From: Ypsolopha sequella
Taxonomy: Eukaryota > Arthropoda > Insecta > Lepidoptera > Ypsolophidae
DNA length: 64,000 bases
Reading direction: 5' to 3'
Assembly: GCA_934047225.1 (NCBI GenBank)
Contig: OW203985.1
Span: 7,147,501-7,211,500 of the forward strand
Shown: in pieces, positions 20,840-31,854 of the stretch
Position numbering within the stretch: the first letter of the stretch is position 1
Layout of the letters: every line of letters begins with the position of its first letter
Notes under the pieces: model-generated
What the model was told of the DNA's origin: nothing
The model's input: the letters and a program-made list of their open reading frames with translations, nothing else
Databases searched by the model: none
Translations under genes and position numbers: made by a program

Positions 20840-20945
20840 CTACTTATTTCACTCACGCCTGCCTCCCAGAGGAGTAAGTAGAGACTATAGACATCCATCT
20901 GTTATGATCCTGACACGCCTTTTTGTCTCTTCCACAACCATTAAC
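20840..20945 (-). pseudogene. Non-LTR element C-terminal/3' fragment
   Basis: CTCCCAGAGGAGTAAGTAGAG, CATCTGTTATGATCCTGACA and TCTTCCACAACCATTAAC match 26545-26660, where the minus strand codes for the C-terminal ELCLDRSRWKSVVSA of a LINE polyprotein. Confidence 0.6.
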
Positions 20946-22030
20946 TTGGTCATACAACTAGCTCTTATATTATATTGTGTTATGATATCTTTAAGTCAAT
21001 TTATACAGGACCTGCAAATGAGTTTGTTTTTCCAAGTTAAGAGCAACCTTTACCTATACTTATATCTATCAGTACGTATTTATATTAAAACAAAAAACAT
21101 TAAAAGCTTTTACAGTGTATTTAATTTTAAAACATTTTATTCTATATTTGTTAAACGTTGTTGTCTGCTAGCTTTATTGTTATTTATTTCAGCCCCTTAT
21201 GGGCTATGCTCTAAAGTCTAGTCTTTTGTTTTTGTTTTTAGTACTAGAGTGTTTTAATTTATATGTTGTTTCTTCTTTAATCTTCTTCTTTTATGTTTGC
21301 TAAAGTTTTTAAGATAAGTTCACCAATTATCCTGCAATATTTGTATAATTTTTTATATTTTTTTGATCTGTTATTCAGAGTTAAAGCATGGAAAATAAAG
21401 TAATTATTACCTAGCAGTAAGTCAAGTCAAGTCACTTAAAAGAACGAATCGTTGTCATAAAATATTACCACAAAACCACGTTATGTATTTTTAATTGTGC
21501 GCCAAGTGAACAAAGAAACCATTGTTACCATTAATAAGGTTTACATATTTTTAGATTTGTCACTAACTAACTCTAAGTTGAATTTAAAATTTTATTATAA
21601 TACAAAAATGTGACAAATACTAACATTTAATTTATTCCGCGTTACGAGACTTTCAATTACTTTCCGAAACAGCTGACAACAGACACTCGCTCGCTTGATA
21701 ATTAAATGGTTTCTGAAAGAAATTAAAACGTGTTGCGTATCGCGGGATAAATTTATTGTATGTAAGTGTTATTTATTATACCTTTTAACAAAAACAATAG
21801 CAACATCTAAGTTTCATTACAAACGGTATCTTTATAGACCAACAAAAACAGCATGCTTAGTGGCAAATCCTAAAACTGGTGATAAATAAGCAACTTCTCC
21901 CTCCCCCTTTTCTCATTATATGTGTCTATTTTATTTTTGTTATTGTCAAATGTATTACATGTTACTTAAGTATATTTACCATTCCAATTTTATAAGGTCA
22001 TGTTGTCCTAATTTTGATCAACCGACATAG
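20946..22030. other. AT-rich, no recognised gene
   Basis: The open frames at 20832-21221 and 21695-21889 are low in complexity and have no domain signature. Confidence 0.45.
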
Positions 22031-22250
22031 ATCTTTTTAATGCGTGGTACTGGCAGAATATCAGTGTCACAGATTATTCTGTAGCGTATGCTGAGCCAGC
22101 GCCCTTTCAGCCTCTTTGTCAAAGATCGTCATTATTTTAAGGATTATTATGTATTTGTTATTTGTTAAGCTCTAAAAGTGTACTTTTTGTGTTTTTTTGT
22201 AAGAGCCTTTGAATAAAGTTTTTATCTATCTATCTATGTATGTTTTCATT
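22031..22250 (+). repeat. LINE/SINE-like 3' end with TATC tail
   Basis: GTACTGGCAGAATATCAGTG, AGCGTATGCTGAGCCAGCG, AATAAAGTTTTTATC, then (TATC)n at 22226-22245. The polyadenylation-like signal followed by a tetranucleotide tail is the mark of a retroposed 3' end. Confidence 0.5.
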
Positions 22251-22847
22251 TTAATAAAGTTAACATCTTGTCTGATAAATTGGGCTCTTATTTTCACCCA
22301 GTAAAACTATTAAGCTGCCATAGGAAAAGTCTTACGTGTTTGTGATTTCGTGATAGGTTTGATCTCAATGAAACTTTGCACACATCTTTAGATTTAATAC
22401 ATGTATGTCTGTATAAACCTGAATTTTACATTAATACAACGCAGTCAAAATAATAATTATTTTCTATTATAATTTAGTATCTATTTAAATTATAAAAATA
22501 TCGATCTATAAATAAATAAAATAAAGTAAGATCCTTTGAGTGTAATACATATCCAATTAGGGACGTCGCAAACATGTGAAGCTTTTTGTATGCACTGCAT
22601 GGCCGCTCAACTTATTGATTTTAGTGATCTTTCCGATTTTTTTTCTCGATGATTGTAATACTTGTGTCAAATCTGAAAAATTATAATGTAGTTCTTAACT
22701 AGTTACATAAATTTTATTTGACAAACATATGCTAAATTTTCCAAACGCGAGAGCATGTTTGGTACATATCAATTAAAAATATTAACTTTCATTGTCTAAA
22801 AATAATATTAATTGTTATGTTATGTATGTGTAAATAATATCATTATG

Positions 22848-23025
22848 TTAAAGTTTGCGGTCTCCTTCAGGGTTTATGCTTGGATCTAAGTCTTATAAGA
22901 AATTTTCCAGATACACAGTGGAGACCGCATCAAGTAAGACACATTGGACTTCGTGTTATACTATTCTCTGTAGGGGCAAATGTCGTACTGCAAGTGTATA
23001 GCTTGATGTGGTCTCCACTGTACCA
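22848..23025. repeat. Inverted repeat, 20-bp arms
   Basis: CAGTGGAGACCGCATCAAG at about 22917-22935 faces CTTGATGTGGTCTCCACTG at about 23002-23020. A third partial copy, GCGGTCTCC, is at 22858. Confidence 0.7.
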
Positions 23026-23203
23026 TCTATGTAACAGTATAAAGGCCATAAACACTGAATACTGAATACTGATGTGTTTCTGTTTCCAAACATCACACAC
23101 ACTGAACTCACTCTATCATATACCTGGTTTATATATTTAGTACGTTTCTACACAGTAAAGCAGTGATGGGGTTTTACACTTGCTCTTAATCTACCCCATC
23201 TAC

Positions 23204-23876
23204 GGTTCCCAACTCTCCCGGAATGCCTGGGAGACTCCGGGAATATTGTTCAACCTCCCGAGCTCCCGGGATACAATACATTTTCCAGATTTTCTAGAAT
23301 AAAATGATTGTCATTAACGAAATAGATAAATCGCGCGAAATAAATAATTTAATGAAGAAATAAATTTCGATATTTCATATCAAATATGAATGATGCAAAA
23401 CAATGCAAATTAAAAATAAAAGATATTTGTGACGATTCTGTGTAACATCATTTAACTTATTTGATAGGACTAAACTTAATTTAACCGTGCTGTCTTTTTC
23501 TTTCTGTATCGAAAATACAAAGACAGAACGCTTAAAATAAGGTTAATCCTGTTAAATAATTTAAGTGGTATTACACAGAATCGACATCATTACCGAGTTT
23601 CATTCAATGAGCCTTTTTCCTTATGTCAAATTTAGTGTTAAATAAGATTCCTAGATGGCACTGTCGTATTCTTTAGCAACAGAATCAAAGACGAAATTTG
23701 CACCGATTCCAAACAAATGAAAAACCACTTTGACATTGATTGCTACGAAACAGAGGTGACATGGACAGCGCCATCTAGGGCAAAGCTAAGAAAAAAAAAC
23801 AACCAGAAAACAGCTCATTGCCCACCAATTTGTTCAAATCTCCCAGGTTGGTTCCTCTGAGAGTTGGCAACCCTAA
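23204..23876. mobile_element. Composite inverted-repeat element with nested parts
   Basis: Outer ends GGTTCCCAACTCTCCCGGAA and (inverted) GGTTGCCAACTCTCAGAGG. Inside is a foldback from GATTCTGTGTAACATCA to ACACAGAATCG (23436-23583). Another pair, CCTAGATGGCACTGTC and GACAGCGCCATCTAGG (23650-23780), is the common lepidopteran GGCGCCATCTAG type. Non-coding. Confidence 0.55.
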
Positions 23877-24404
23877 CCCCCACCTATGTTATTGTGCATA
23901 TACTTTGACGCCAAGTCGTCAACTCGCTCGCGGCCCACTTGCCCACTATGCTTTCCTGTCCTAATGACAAATCGCGACACGCAAGAACATGAAACATTTA
24001 GCATAGTACCATTGAAGCACGCCTCCGCCACCCCTGATGCGACAGAATGAAATTCTAGATTTATGTAATTTGCGCCCGCGATTTCGAATGCCAGCCCATA
24101 GCTATTTACTGAAATCCTATATTTTCTACATACGAAATAACTGCATTTTCCAAATATTTATGAACTACCACGGGTCCGAAATTCAATATAAATTGTTTTT
24201 ACTTGAGAAATGCTTAAGAAAATCGAACATGAAAATGGAACATTTTGGAGCTTAAAACATAAAAGTGCTTGTATTTCCTAAGCGTGTTGATTATCTGAAA
24301 TTTAAAGTTAAATTGGACTTGTAGGTTGTGAAAAAGATGAAGTTACTCAAAGTTTCATTTGATTTAATGCATTAGCGTACAAATGAGAAGCTAAATCGTT
24401 TTGT

Positions 24405-24580
24405 ATGGCCGCGGAGTCTTGCGCTCTTCCCTTAAGGCTGCGTATAAACCTGGACAAATTAGTGATTTTGCCCCCGCATCCCCGCAACTCAACTGTTTGC
24501 GCGACCGGCCGTCACCGGCCGCGAGCGCTATTTCTTAGCTCCCACGAGCGGTGTGGATCCGCGGTCATTAACCCGTGCAC
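24405..24580. other. CpG-rich segment beside the octamer array
   Basis: GC-rich sequence in an AT-rich setting, with CCGGCCGTCACCGGCCGCG (overlapping CGGCCG palindromes) at about 24505-24525. An open frame on the + strand is unremarkable. It could be a repeat or a regulatory island; I cannot tell. Confidence 0.4.
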
Positions 24581-24764
24581 GTGCTAGTTTTCAATAATAA
24601 GATTAATAAGTATAATGCATCTACGATGTATAAAATTCAACCCAGTTGACAAAACGGTTTGTTCGCAATGGCATTTTTTTGCGTAATTGTGTTTGCATCT
24701 AATTTTTATATTCCAAAATTTTATTTTTCGAAAGTCATACTTGCAAAGATAATGATAACGATGA

Positions 24765-26532
24765 TGATACAACGATACGTCGATACGACGATACGTCGAT
24801 ACAACGATACGTCGATACAACGATACGCCGATACGTCGATACGCCGATACGCCGATACGTCGATACGACGATACGTCGATACGGGGATACGTCGATACAA
24901 CGATACGTCAATACACCGATACGTCGATACGTCGATACGGGGATACGTCGATACAACGATACGTCGATACGCCGATACGTCGATACGTCGATACGTCGAT
25001 ACGGGGATACGTCGATACAACGATACGTCGATACGACGATACGTCGATACGGGGATACGTCGATACAACGATACGTCGACACGCCGATACGTCGATACAA
25101 CGATACGTCGATACAACGATACGTCGATACAACGATACGTCGATACAACGATACGTCGATACGCCGATACGCCGATACGTCGATACGCCGATACGTCGAT
25201 ACGACGATACGTCGATACAACGTAACGACGATACAACGATACGTCAATACAACGATACGTCGATACGCCGATACGTCGATACGCCGATACGTCGATACGA
25301 CGATACGTCGATACGGGGATACGTCGATACAACGATACGTCAATACGCCGATACGTCGATACGTCGATACGGGGATACGTCGATACAACGATACGTCGAT
25401 ACGCCGATACGTCGATACGTCAATACGTCGATACGGGGATACGTCGATACAACGATACAACGATACGTCGATACGCTGATACGTCGATACGTCGATACGT
25501 CGATACGTCGATACGTCGATACGTCGATACAACGATACGTCGATACAACGATACGTCGATACGCCGATACGTCGATACGACGATACGTCGATACGGGGAT
25601 ACGTCGATACAACGATACGTCAATACGCCGATACGTCGATACGTCGATACGGGGATACGTCGATACAACGATACGTCGATACGCCGATACGTCGATACGT
25701 CAATACGTCGATACGGGGATACGTCGATACAACGATACGTCGATACGCCGATACGTCGATACGTCGATACGTCGATACGACGATACAACGATACGTCGAT
25801 ACGCCGATACGTCGATACGCCGATACGTCGATACGACGATACGTCGATACGACGATACGTCGATACGACGATACGTCGATACGACGATACGTCGATACGA
25901 CGATACGTCGATACGGGGATACGTCGATACAACGATACGTCAATACGCCGATACGTCGATACGTCGATACGGGGATACGTCGATACAACGATACGTCGAT
26001 ACGTCGATACGTCAATACGTCGATACGGGGATACGTCGATACAACGATACAACGATACGTCGATACGCCGATACGTCGATACGTCGATACGACGATACGT
26101 CGATACAACGATACGTCGATACAACGAAACGTCGATACGCCGATACGTCGATACGCCGATACGTCGATACGACGATACGTCGATACGGGGATACGTCGAT
26201 ACAACGATACGTCAATACGCCGATACGTCGATACGTCGATACGGGGATACGTCAATACAACGATACGTCGATACGCCGATACGTCGATACGTCAATACGT
26301 CGATACGGGGATACGTCGATACAACGATACAACGATACGTCAATACGCCGATACGTCGATACTTCGATACGGGGATACGTCGATACGCCGATACGTCGAT
26401 ATGTCGATACGGGGATACGTCGATACAACGATACGTCGATACGACGATACGTCGATACGGGGATACGTCGATACAACGATACGTCGATACGCCGATACGT
26501 CGATACGCCGATACGAGAATACGTCGATACGC
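24765..26532. repeat. Octamer satellite: 221 tandem units of CGATACNN
   Basis: 1768 bp, exactly 221 x 8. Unit starts tested at 24773, 24901, 25261, 25381, 25741, 25861, 26101 and 26461 are all in the same 8-bp register. Units differ mainly at the last two bases (GT, AA, GC, GA or GG); GT units tend to alternate, giving a CGATACGT-CGATACNN 16-mer tendency, and a GG unit is usually followed by one starting with G. The unit has no stop codon in any frame on either strand, so long frames with period 8 residues (YRRIDVST on the minus strand, RYVDTSIR-like on the plus) appear. I treat these as non-coding. GAT-rich tracts flank both ends; a LINE 3' end lies at the right. Confidence 0.97.
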
Positions 26533-26534
26533 CG

Positions 26535-26660
26535 ATGGTGATGGTGAGATAAGGTTTTGTTAGTCTCCCAGAGGGGTAGGCAGCTAGGCAGAGACAACAG
26601 ATTTCCATCTGCTACGATCCAGACACAACTCTTTCGCCTCTTCCACATCCATCAACCATA
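26535..26660 (-). pseudogene. Non-LTR retrotransposon 3' end adjoining the array
   Basis: The minus strand reads ELCLDRSRWKSVVSA, then a short insertion before the YPSG-type end seen in related LINEs. The 3' end runs through GAGACTAACAAAACC to a CACCATCACCATCG tail that merges into the octamer array. The same piece is at 20840-20945 and at the end of 46573-46855. Confidence 0.7.
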
Positions 26661-27447
26661 TTTATTGTGATATTAAATTGTAAGCTAAAAAAAATACCTC
26701 AGACGAAAAACATAGCGATATTCATTAGTCCATTGAGACAACCTTTAGTTCAACATCTTTAATAAAACATGACCTATCTACTTATTTTGTTAAGTAATGG
26801 CGTACCTTTGCATTACTTTCATCCACTGCTTTATTTTCACTCGTAAAACATTTTTATTCCATTTTTTACATTGGTTGCATTTATTTCCCATGTTTCAAAT
26901 TACGAGATTTATTTAAATTACGAAACCGGGACGTCGAGAGCGCAAAAACGTAGCCCTCCCGTCTCAACGGAGCGATCACAACTGACCGACGGGTGAGTGA
27001 CGAAACAAAGCATGGAACAAAAAGCGCGTGCGACCGAGATATCTTGTCGCCGCCTTGTCTCAGAATAAATCGACGTAAGCGCCAATTCTTAGATGTTAAA
27101 TTAAATGAAAACGAAACAGAATTATTCAAAATCCCCGTGCAATTATACGGGGTCATTTGTTTTCTTATTTTTAATACAAATTTCAAGGCAAACTGTTTTA
27201 AGAAAGGTCCTTTAACACTCGAAAAACATGAAATATAGAGGTAACTTCATAATTTTTTTCTATCGAGCGAACTTAAAGCTTTTGCGTTTTTGCTTCTGCA
27301 CGAATATCAGCCCTATAGTCTATTATCTATATTATTTTTATTAAACCGATTGACCAAGTTACACAATGTTTTATGCTCATTTGAAATTGTGCATCTGACA
27401 TTATACCGACCCTTAATATAATTCCTTTTCTTTTTTTTATTTGACAG
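26661..27447. other. No recognised feature
   Basis: Opposed open frames at 26881-27238 overlap a more GC-rich core (26925-27080) without a known motif. A strong pyrimidine tract (27425-27441) leads into the acceptor at 27447. Confidence 0.4.
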
Positions 27448-27548
27448 GTAATCGAAACAGGCGAAGAAGGAAGCCAGTTCCTGTATCGTATCACGTGGGC
27501 AAGAACGGGCACAGTAAGGTCGTCGGGAGCAATACAGCCACTTTATGA
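27448..27548 (+). CDS. Candidate terminal coding exon
   Basis: The best acceptor outside the receptor exons: CTTTTCTTTTTTTTATTTGACAG-like, AG at 27446-27447. In phase 1 it reads NRNRRRRKPVPVSYHVGKNG, then HSKVVGSNTATL and TGA (27546-27548): a basic tail with a PDZ-ligand-like end. In phase 0 another frame is also open for 34 codons. The phase-1 reading is compatible with a receptor exon 6219-6295 (phase 2 in, phase 1 out), which would make this the receptor C-terminus, 21 kb away. It could equally belong to an unseen gene. Confidence 0.35.
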
Positions 27549-29594
27549 ATAGTCTATGATCATAAATCTGTTACCTTCATTGAGTAATCAATCGCATAAA
27601 TATTTTATTAAGGGTGACTTTAAGATGATATGAACTATCAGAGGTATTAAAATGTATATTTGTAAGCTTGGAAAACTGACCTTGTATTTTTTTCTCTTAA
27701 ATCGTACAATGTCTAAATTTAAAAAAAAACTTATTTGAAGATGAAGTCAGTAAAATTCTTAGCACCATACTTTTTGTAAATATACTCTTGCAGAGTGAGA
27801 TATTGTAAGGTAATGTAAAAAGATAACGTATTAAAAAAAGTCGGTCCCGATGGGCCTCGCTGTGAAGATTATTAGATAAGATACAATTTTGTATGTACTC
27901 TTTATTGTGCGCTCGTGGACGTAAAAAAAAGGCGGAAGGAGTTTTGCTAACCAACAACTGAAGCACCCATTGCAAGCACAAGCCCAGCAGATATTCATTC
28001 ATATCACAGTGAGCCTATGATCAATATAGAAGGTCCACTCACACACACAAACCGCCGGCTGTAATTCGCATGCTTCAGTACTTGCTTAGCTGCGACTCCC
28101 TCTGCATTTTCTACACGACTGCCTCCAAAAAATAGAGTGTATTGTTTTCAGGGTTCGTGTATTTTTCTTTTTTCTATCGTATCTTCTAAACACTTTAACT
28201 AATTTGGATGAATGAGTAGTCATTAGAATCTCTAAACTATCCGGTTATAATAAAAATATATTTAAAAAAACACGACTGCCATAATTACAAAATAAACATA
28301 GTAACGACACCCAGTGCAGTAGAGGGACATGCAAAACAACACGTATCTAATATAGAGCTTGTGTTTTTAATATTTATTTTTATTTAGGTCCATGTGTGCA
28401 CCGTACATAAATAAATAAAATATGAAAAAAACAAAAATCAATTGGCAATCATGTTGTGTTATTTCTTCCAGACCACATTAGTTTGTAGGACTTACTCTGG
28501 GTGTAAATAGTGTAAAACTGTTATGTCATTCATAAATTATTGAAACCATTATCGTTTATCTTTGATCCTGATGATAATGATCATAATTGTATAATGAAAT
28601 GTAATTTGTTACTAAACTTTATTAACAACTTTTGAAAGTACCTATATAATGCAAACCATCTTGATGTCTCATCAAAGACATGCTCGTACAAAATGTAAAA
28701 TAAAATTTGTTAGGGTAAAGATAATAATTTATGTAAGTACATATTATTGTACATATATTTTAAATTTCATAAAATACATGTACATTATGTTTAAAAGAGA
28801 GTGAGACGAACAGTAATGAATCTCTTTATATATTATATCTTCGGTTTTTCATATTTCAAAGAGATCTATAAATTTCAAGTTTTATTTTATCAAATGGTTC
28901 ACGTATTTTTACACTTTTTAATAAATTGCGTAAAACAATCTTTGTAGTCTTTAACAGGGGTGAATTTTAATCAAGTTTACACTTAAAAACCAAATAATTT
29001 TGGGATCAAACTTTACATTTATAGGTGTATATGAAAGCTCAAGGCATTTTTCAAGGATGTTACGTTACAGGGTTGTCTAAATGCTAAATATAAATTAATA
29101 TCTTTTGTGTAAATAAATGGAATAAAGGAGTTATTGCTGAGATGTTATCAGTAGGTTGTGTATATTTAAGCAAACGTAATAATAAGTACAAAATTATTAT
29201 AATCTTTCAAACGAAATCATCAAAGGTCTGTATGAATTGGTCCATCCATATCACTAACTTTATTTTGGATACAAGGCTGATCAAACAGATTTCGTCTTTA
29301 ATTCTATTAATTTCTGATAGTAATAAAAACTAGAGTAACTATACATACTTACTGTACAATCACATTTAACCCGGGGACAGTATGGTGGAAAATTGACAAC
29401 GATAATCAGGTCAAAATAACCCCTATGAAAAATGCCCATGCTCAAGGGATTCTATCATTACAAAATTGGCATAAGTTACTATTTGTTAAATTAATTTTTG
29501 GTTATAAGATAGACAAAATTTGTCTTAAAGCAACAAAATTGTACCAAAACATAATTCTTGTAAAAATCTTACAGTTCTAAATAATATAATATCA
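27549..29594. other. About 2 kb with no recognised gene
   Basis: AT-rich intergenic or intronic sequence. The frames at 27697-28002 and 29142-29333 have no domain features. Confidence 0.5.
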
Positions 29595-30015
29595 TTAAAA
29601 CTCGCGTTAGCTGACATGAAAAAATATTATTACATGCGGCTTTAACACTCACGTGTAATTCTTATTGACTATAAGCCAACCATTTCACCGATACAATTTC
29701 GGTATTATGAAGGCGAGTGTGGTTCTTAGGACGACGACGCAGCGTTAACCGTGTCGTTGTCAAATGGGCAACCGCCAATCGGCGAGCTCCACGCGCGGCT
29801 CGTGCGCTGAGCGTTGGCTGCATGCGTCGTCGAAGGAGGTGGGATGGTGGATGCACTTGATTCTTTTAATTGTTCCACTTGTTTGTTATCAGGGGCGGCT
29901 ATTAAACAGACCGAGCTCACAACGTCGTCACTGTCTGTTCTAAAGTGTCCTCAATAATGCCGCAATTGTATCGGTGAAACGGTTGGCATAAAGACGCATG
30001 TAATAATAACTTAGT
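29595..30015 (-). repeat. Dispersed repeat 'ACTCACGTGT..CGTCGTCG' (copy 1)
   Basis: AACTCGCGTTAGCTGACATG, TTTAACACTCACGTGTAATT, GCCAACCATTTCACC, CTTAGGACGACGACGC and GTCGTTGTCAAATGGGC; the same blocks occur inverted at 38195-38425. GC-rich and open in several frames on the minus strand, but no known protein. Confidence 0.65.
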
Positions 30016-30073
30016 TCTTAATTATAACGCTACCACAAAATTACCACTTACAGAATGTTTACTTCGAATAACT

Positions 30074-30206
30074 AGCGAAAACAGGCGCACGCACACATAG
30101 ACGCGTACGTACGACGATCTCGAAGATACTCGGGTGAATGCCAATACGAAATTCTGCCGAGATCCTCGTACGTACGCGTCTATGCATGTGTTCGTCTGTT
30201 TTCGCT
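30074..30206. repeat. CpG-rich foldback, ~48-bp arms
   Basis: AGCGAAAACAGGCGCACGCA at the left is mirrored by GTGTTCGTCTGTTTTCGCT at the right; inside, TAGACGCGTACGTACGA mirrors CGTACGTACGCGTCTA. Confidence 0.8.
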
Positions 30207-31214
30207 CCGTCGTCGAGTCGGCCTTCTGGTTGTATCTATTTTGTGACGCTACCCATGAAGTATATGGTTGGATCATATTTACCTTTCTGTCGTATTGCTG
30301 CGTCTATCAACCGGTGCAGGTGCAACACTATCCATTGTTAGCTCAATTACTGAGAAGTTTTTATTCAATATAAATATACAATACATACAACAAATAAATA
30401 TGTTAAATATAATAAATTAATAATGCCCATGCAAAACAGTGGCTACTTTTACAGGTTGTTAATATGAAGTTCGTATGGACATGTACTAGCGCCAGTTTCC
30501 GGCTTCCACAACATCATATTATCACCCAGTACCTCTTTATAACGATGACGTGAACAAATTATAACATAAATAAATATATATATGTTATTATATTAATTAT
30601 AAGAAAATGAAGGTTGAATGACTTATTTTGGAAACTGTACATTTTCTTATATTTATTAAGTATTATTTATTTAAATTAGTTTTAAATTACGTAGTTTATA
30701 TTATAATAAAACAAATTTAAATGTATCAGAAACGATTTTATTGCAACGAACTAATAACTCAGCAAGTTGAAGCAAATGAAATGTGTGGACTAGATATTAA
30801 GTAAAAAAAGAATTTAAAAACTAAATAAACGTTCAACTATGTGATAAAAAAGTTTTTTAAATTTATAATCCATGATCTGATTCTCTTTGTACTCATATTA
30901 ATTCCATGGTCTCAAGTAGCTATAACGTATCATGATAAGTATCATGACAAAATCATGACAAGTATACTTCTTATTTTTCGTGAAGCTGTTAGTTTTTTTT
31001 TTTTTTCGTTTGTGGGTTCAGCCACGGTGTGATTATGTTACCCTAATTGTACAAAGTAAAGATAGGCATTTGCTACTAACTACATACATTTACTACAGTA
31101 TTTACTCATGTCGAGATGAAGAAGAATAATTTTTACTTTTTGTCAGATGTCACTTCTATAGCAAGTTGTTATTTATGAAATATGTCTATGTTATCGGATT
31201 CCTATATCATTCTC
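30207..31214. other. AT-rich, no recognised gene
   Basis: The frames at 30138-30373 arise partly from the foldback arm. Around 30920-30965 ATCATGATAAGTATCATGAC and its near-repeats are noted; nothing else. Confidence 0.45.
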
Positions 31215-31775
31215 CTTAAGCGAAGCGTATATTCGGCTTAAGGCGATACGTAAAAGTTTTAGCGTCCCTGTTACTCCATATGCGAAAAAAACCTCAGTGC
31301 GAGTGGGACGGATTCATGGAAAAGTAGCAAAAAGTCGGTTTTTTATAAACATAAAATGTACTAAGCTATTTTGTCAAAAAGGTTTTCAAGGAGACTTTAC
31401 AAATACATAATACCCACATTTTGAACGCAATTTCACAATTTCAGAATTACAGAAAAAAATAAAACAATTTAGAGGTCTTTTCGGAATTAATTTCTATCGA
31501 GAAAATTTCATCCAATCGCGTTTTCCTTCAGTAAGAATCTTAATCAAATACTCAGTAAACAATTACCAAAAAATTAAATACGTAAATGACGTTATAGTGG
31601 AGTAGGTAAATGGATTCGAAAAAACCCAATATTTTTTTGGTATCGCCTTAATGACTCTTTCCTTTCGAGGAGTGCGCGTTGTCCTATTAGTACTACTTTC
31701 TTGTGCACGCGCAGTAGTAGCTTCAGAGTTTTCAGCTTCATCAGGCTTGAGTCTGTCCAGTGACACTACTGACAT
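31215..31775 (-). pseudogene. Ty3/Gypsy pol C-terminal fragment split by a MITE
   Basis: The minus strand reads VVSLDRLKPDEAE from 31775 on, then TRTPRKERVI up to the TTAA at 31648-31651. After the inserted MITE (31238-31651) the frame resumes at 31237 with PNIRFA and a stop. VSLDRLKP and a basic ..RV.KP..RF ending are characteristic of the tail of Gypsy integrase. Only this tail is present. It is a dead relic. Confidence 0.7.
31238..31651. mobile_element. TTAA MITE, GGCGATAC family (copy 1)
   Basis: TTAAGGCGATACGTAAAAG and, inverted at the right end, TTAAGGCGATACC; TTAA is present on both sides. Internal landmark CTCAGTGCGAGTGGGACGGA. Related copies at 33269-33691, 34298-34670, 40937-41506 and 42818-43230. 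Confidence 0.85.
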
Positions 31776-31854
31776 TTCTTTTTTTTTTTCAGCTGATAGT
31801 TGAAAATTTTATGAGTTATATATAAAGCATTTTGAACAACAACAATTTTGAACA

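Noticed and set aside
20832..21221. 129-codon frame
   Set aside because: Begins in a LINE 3' fragment and continues in low-complexity sequence.
24659..25225. Long open frame with RYVDTSIR-like repeats as a coding gene
   Set aside because: Almost all of it is the octamer satellite, which is open in every frame on both strands; no splice, start-context or domain evidence.
24765..26532. CRISPR array
   Set aside because: There are no unique spacers; units are contiguous 8-mers in a eukaryotic genome.
24721..26608. Several long minus-strand frames (YRRIDVST repeats)
   Set aside because: Same cause: three overlapping frames on one strand cannot all be genes, and the unit simply lacks stop codons.
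26881..27238. Opposed ~80-100-codon frames
   Set aside because: They overlap on opposite strands and match no family I recognise; GC bias alone may keep them open.
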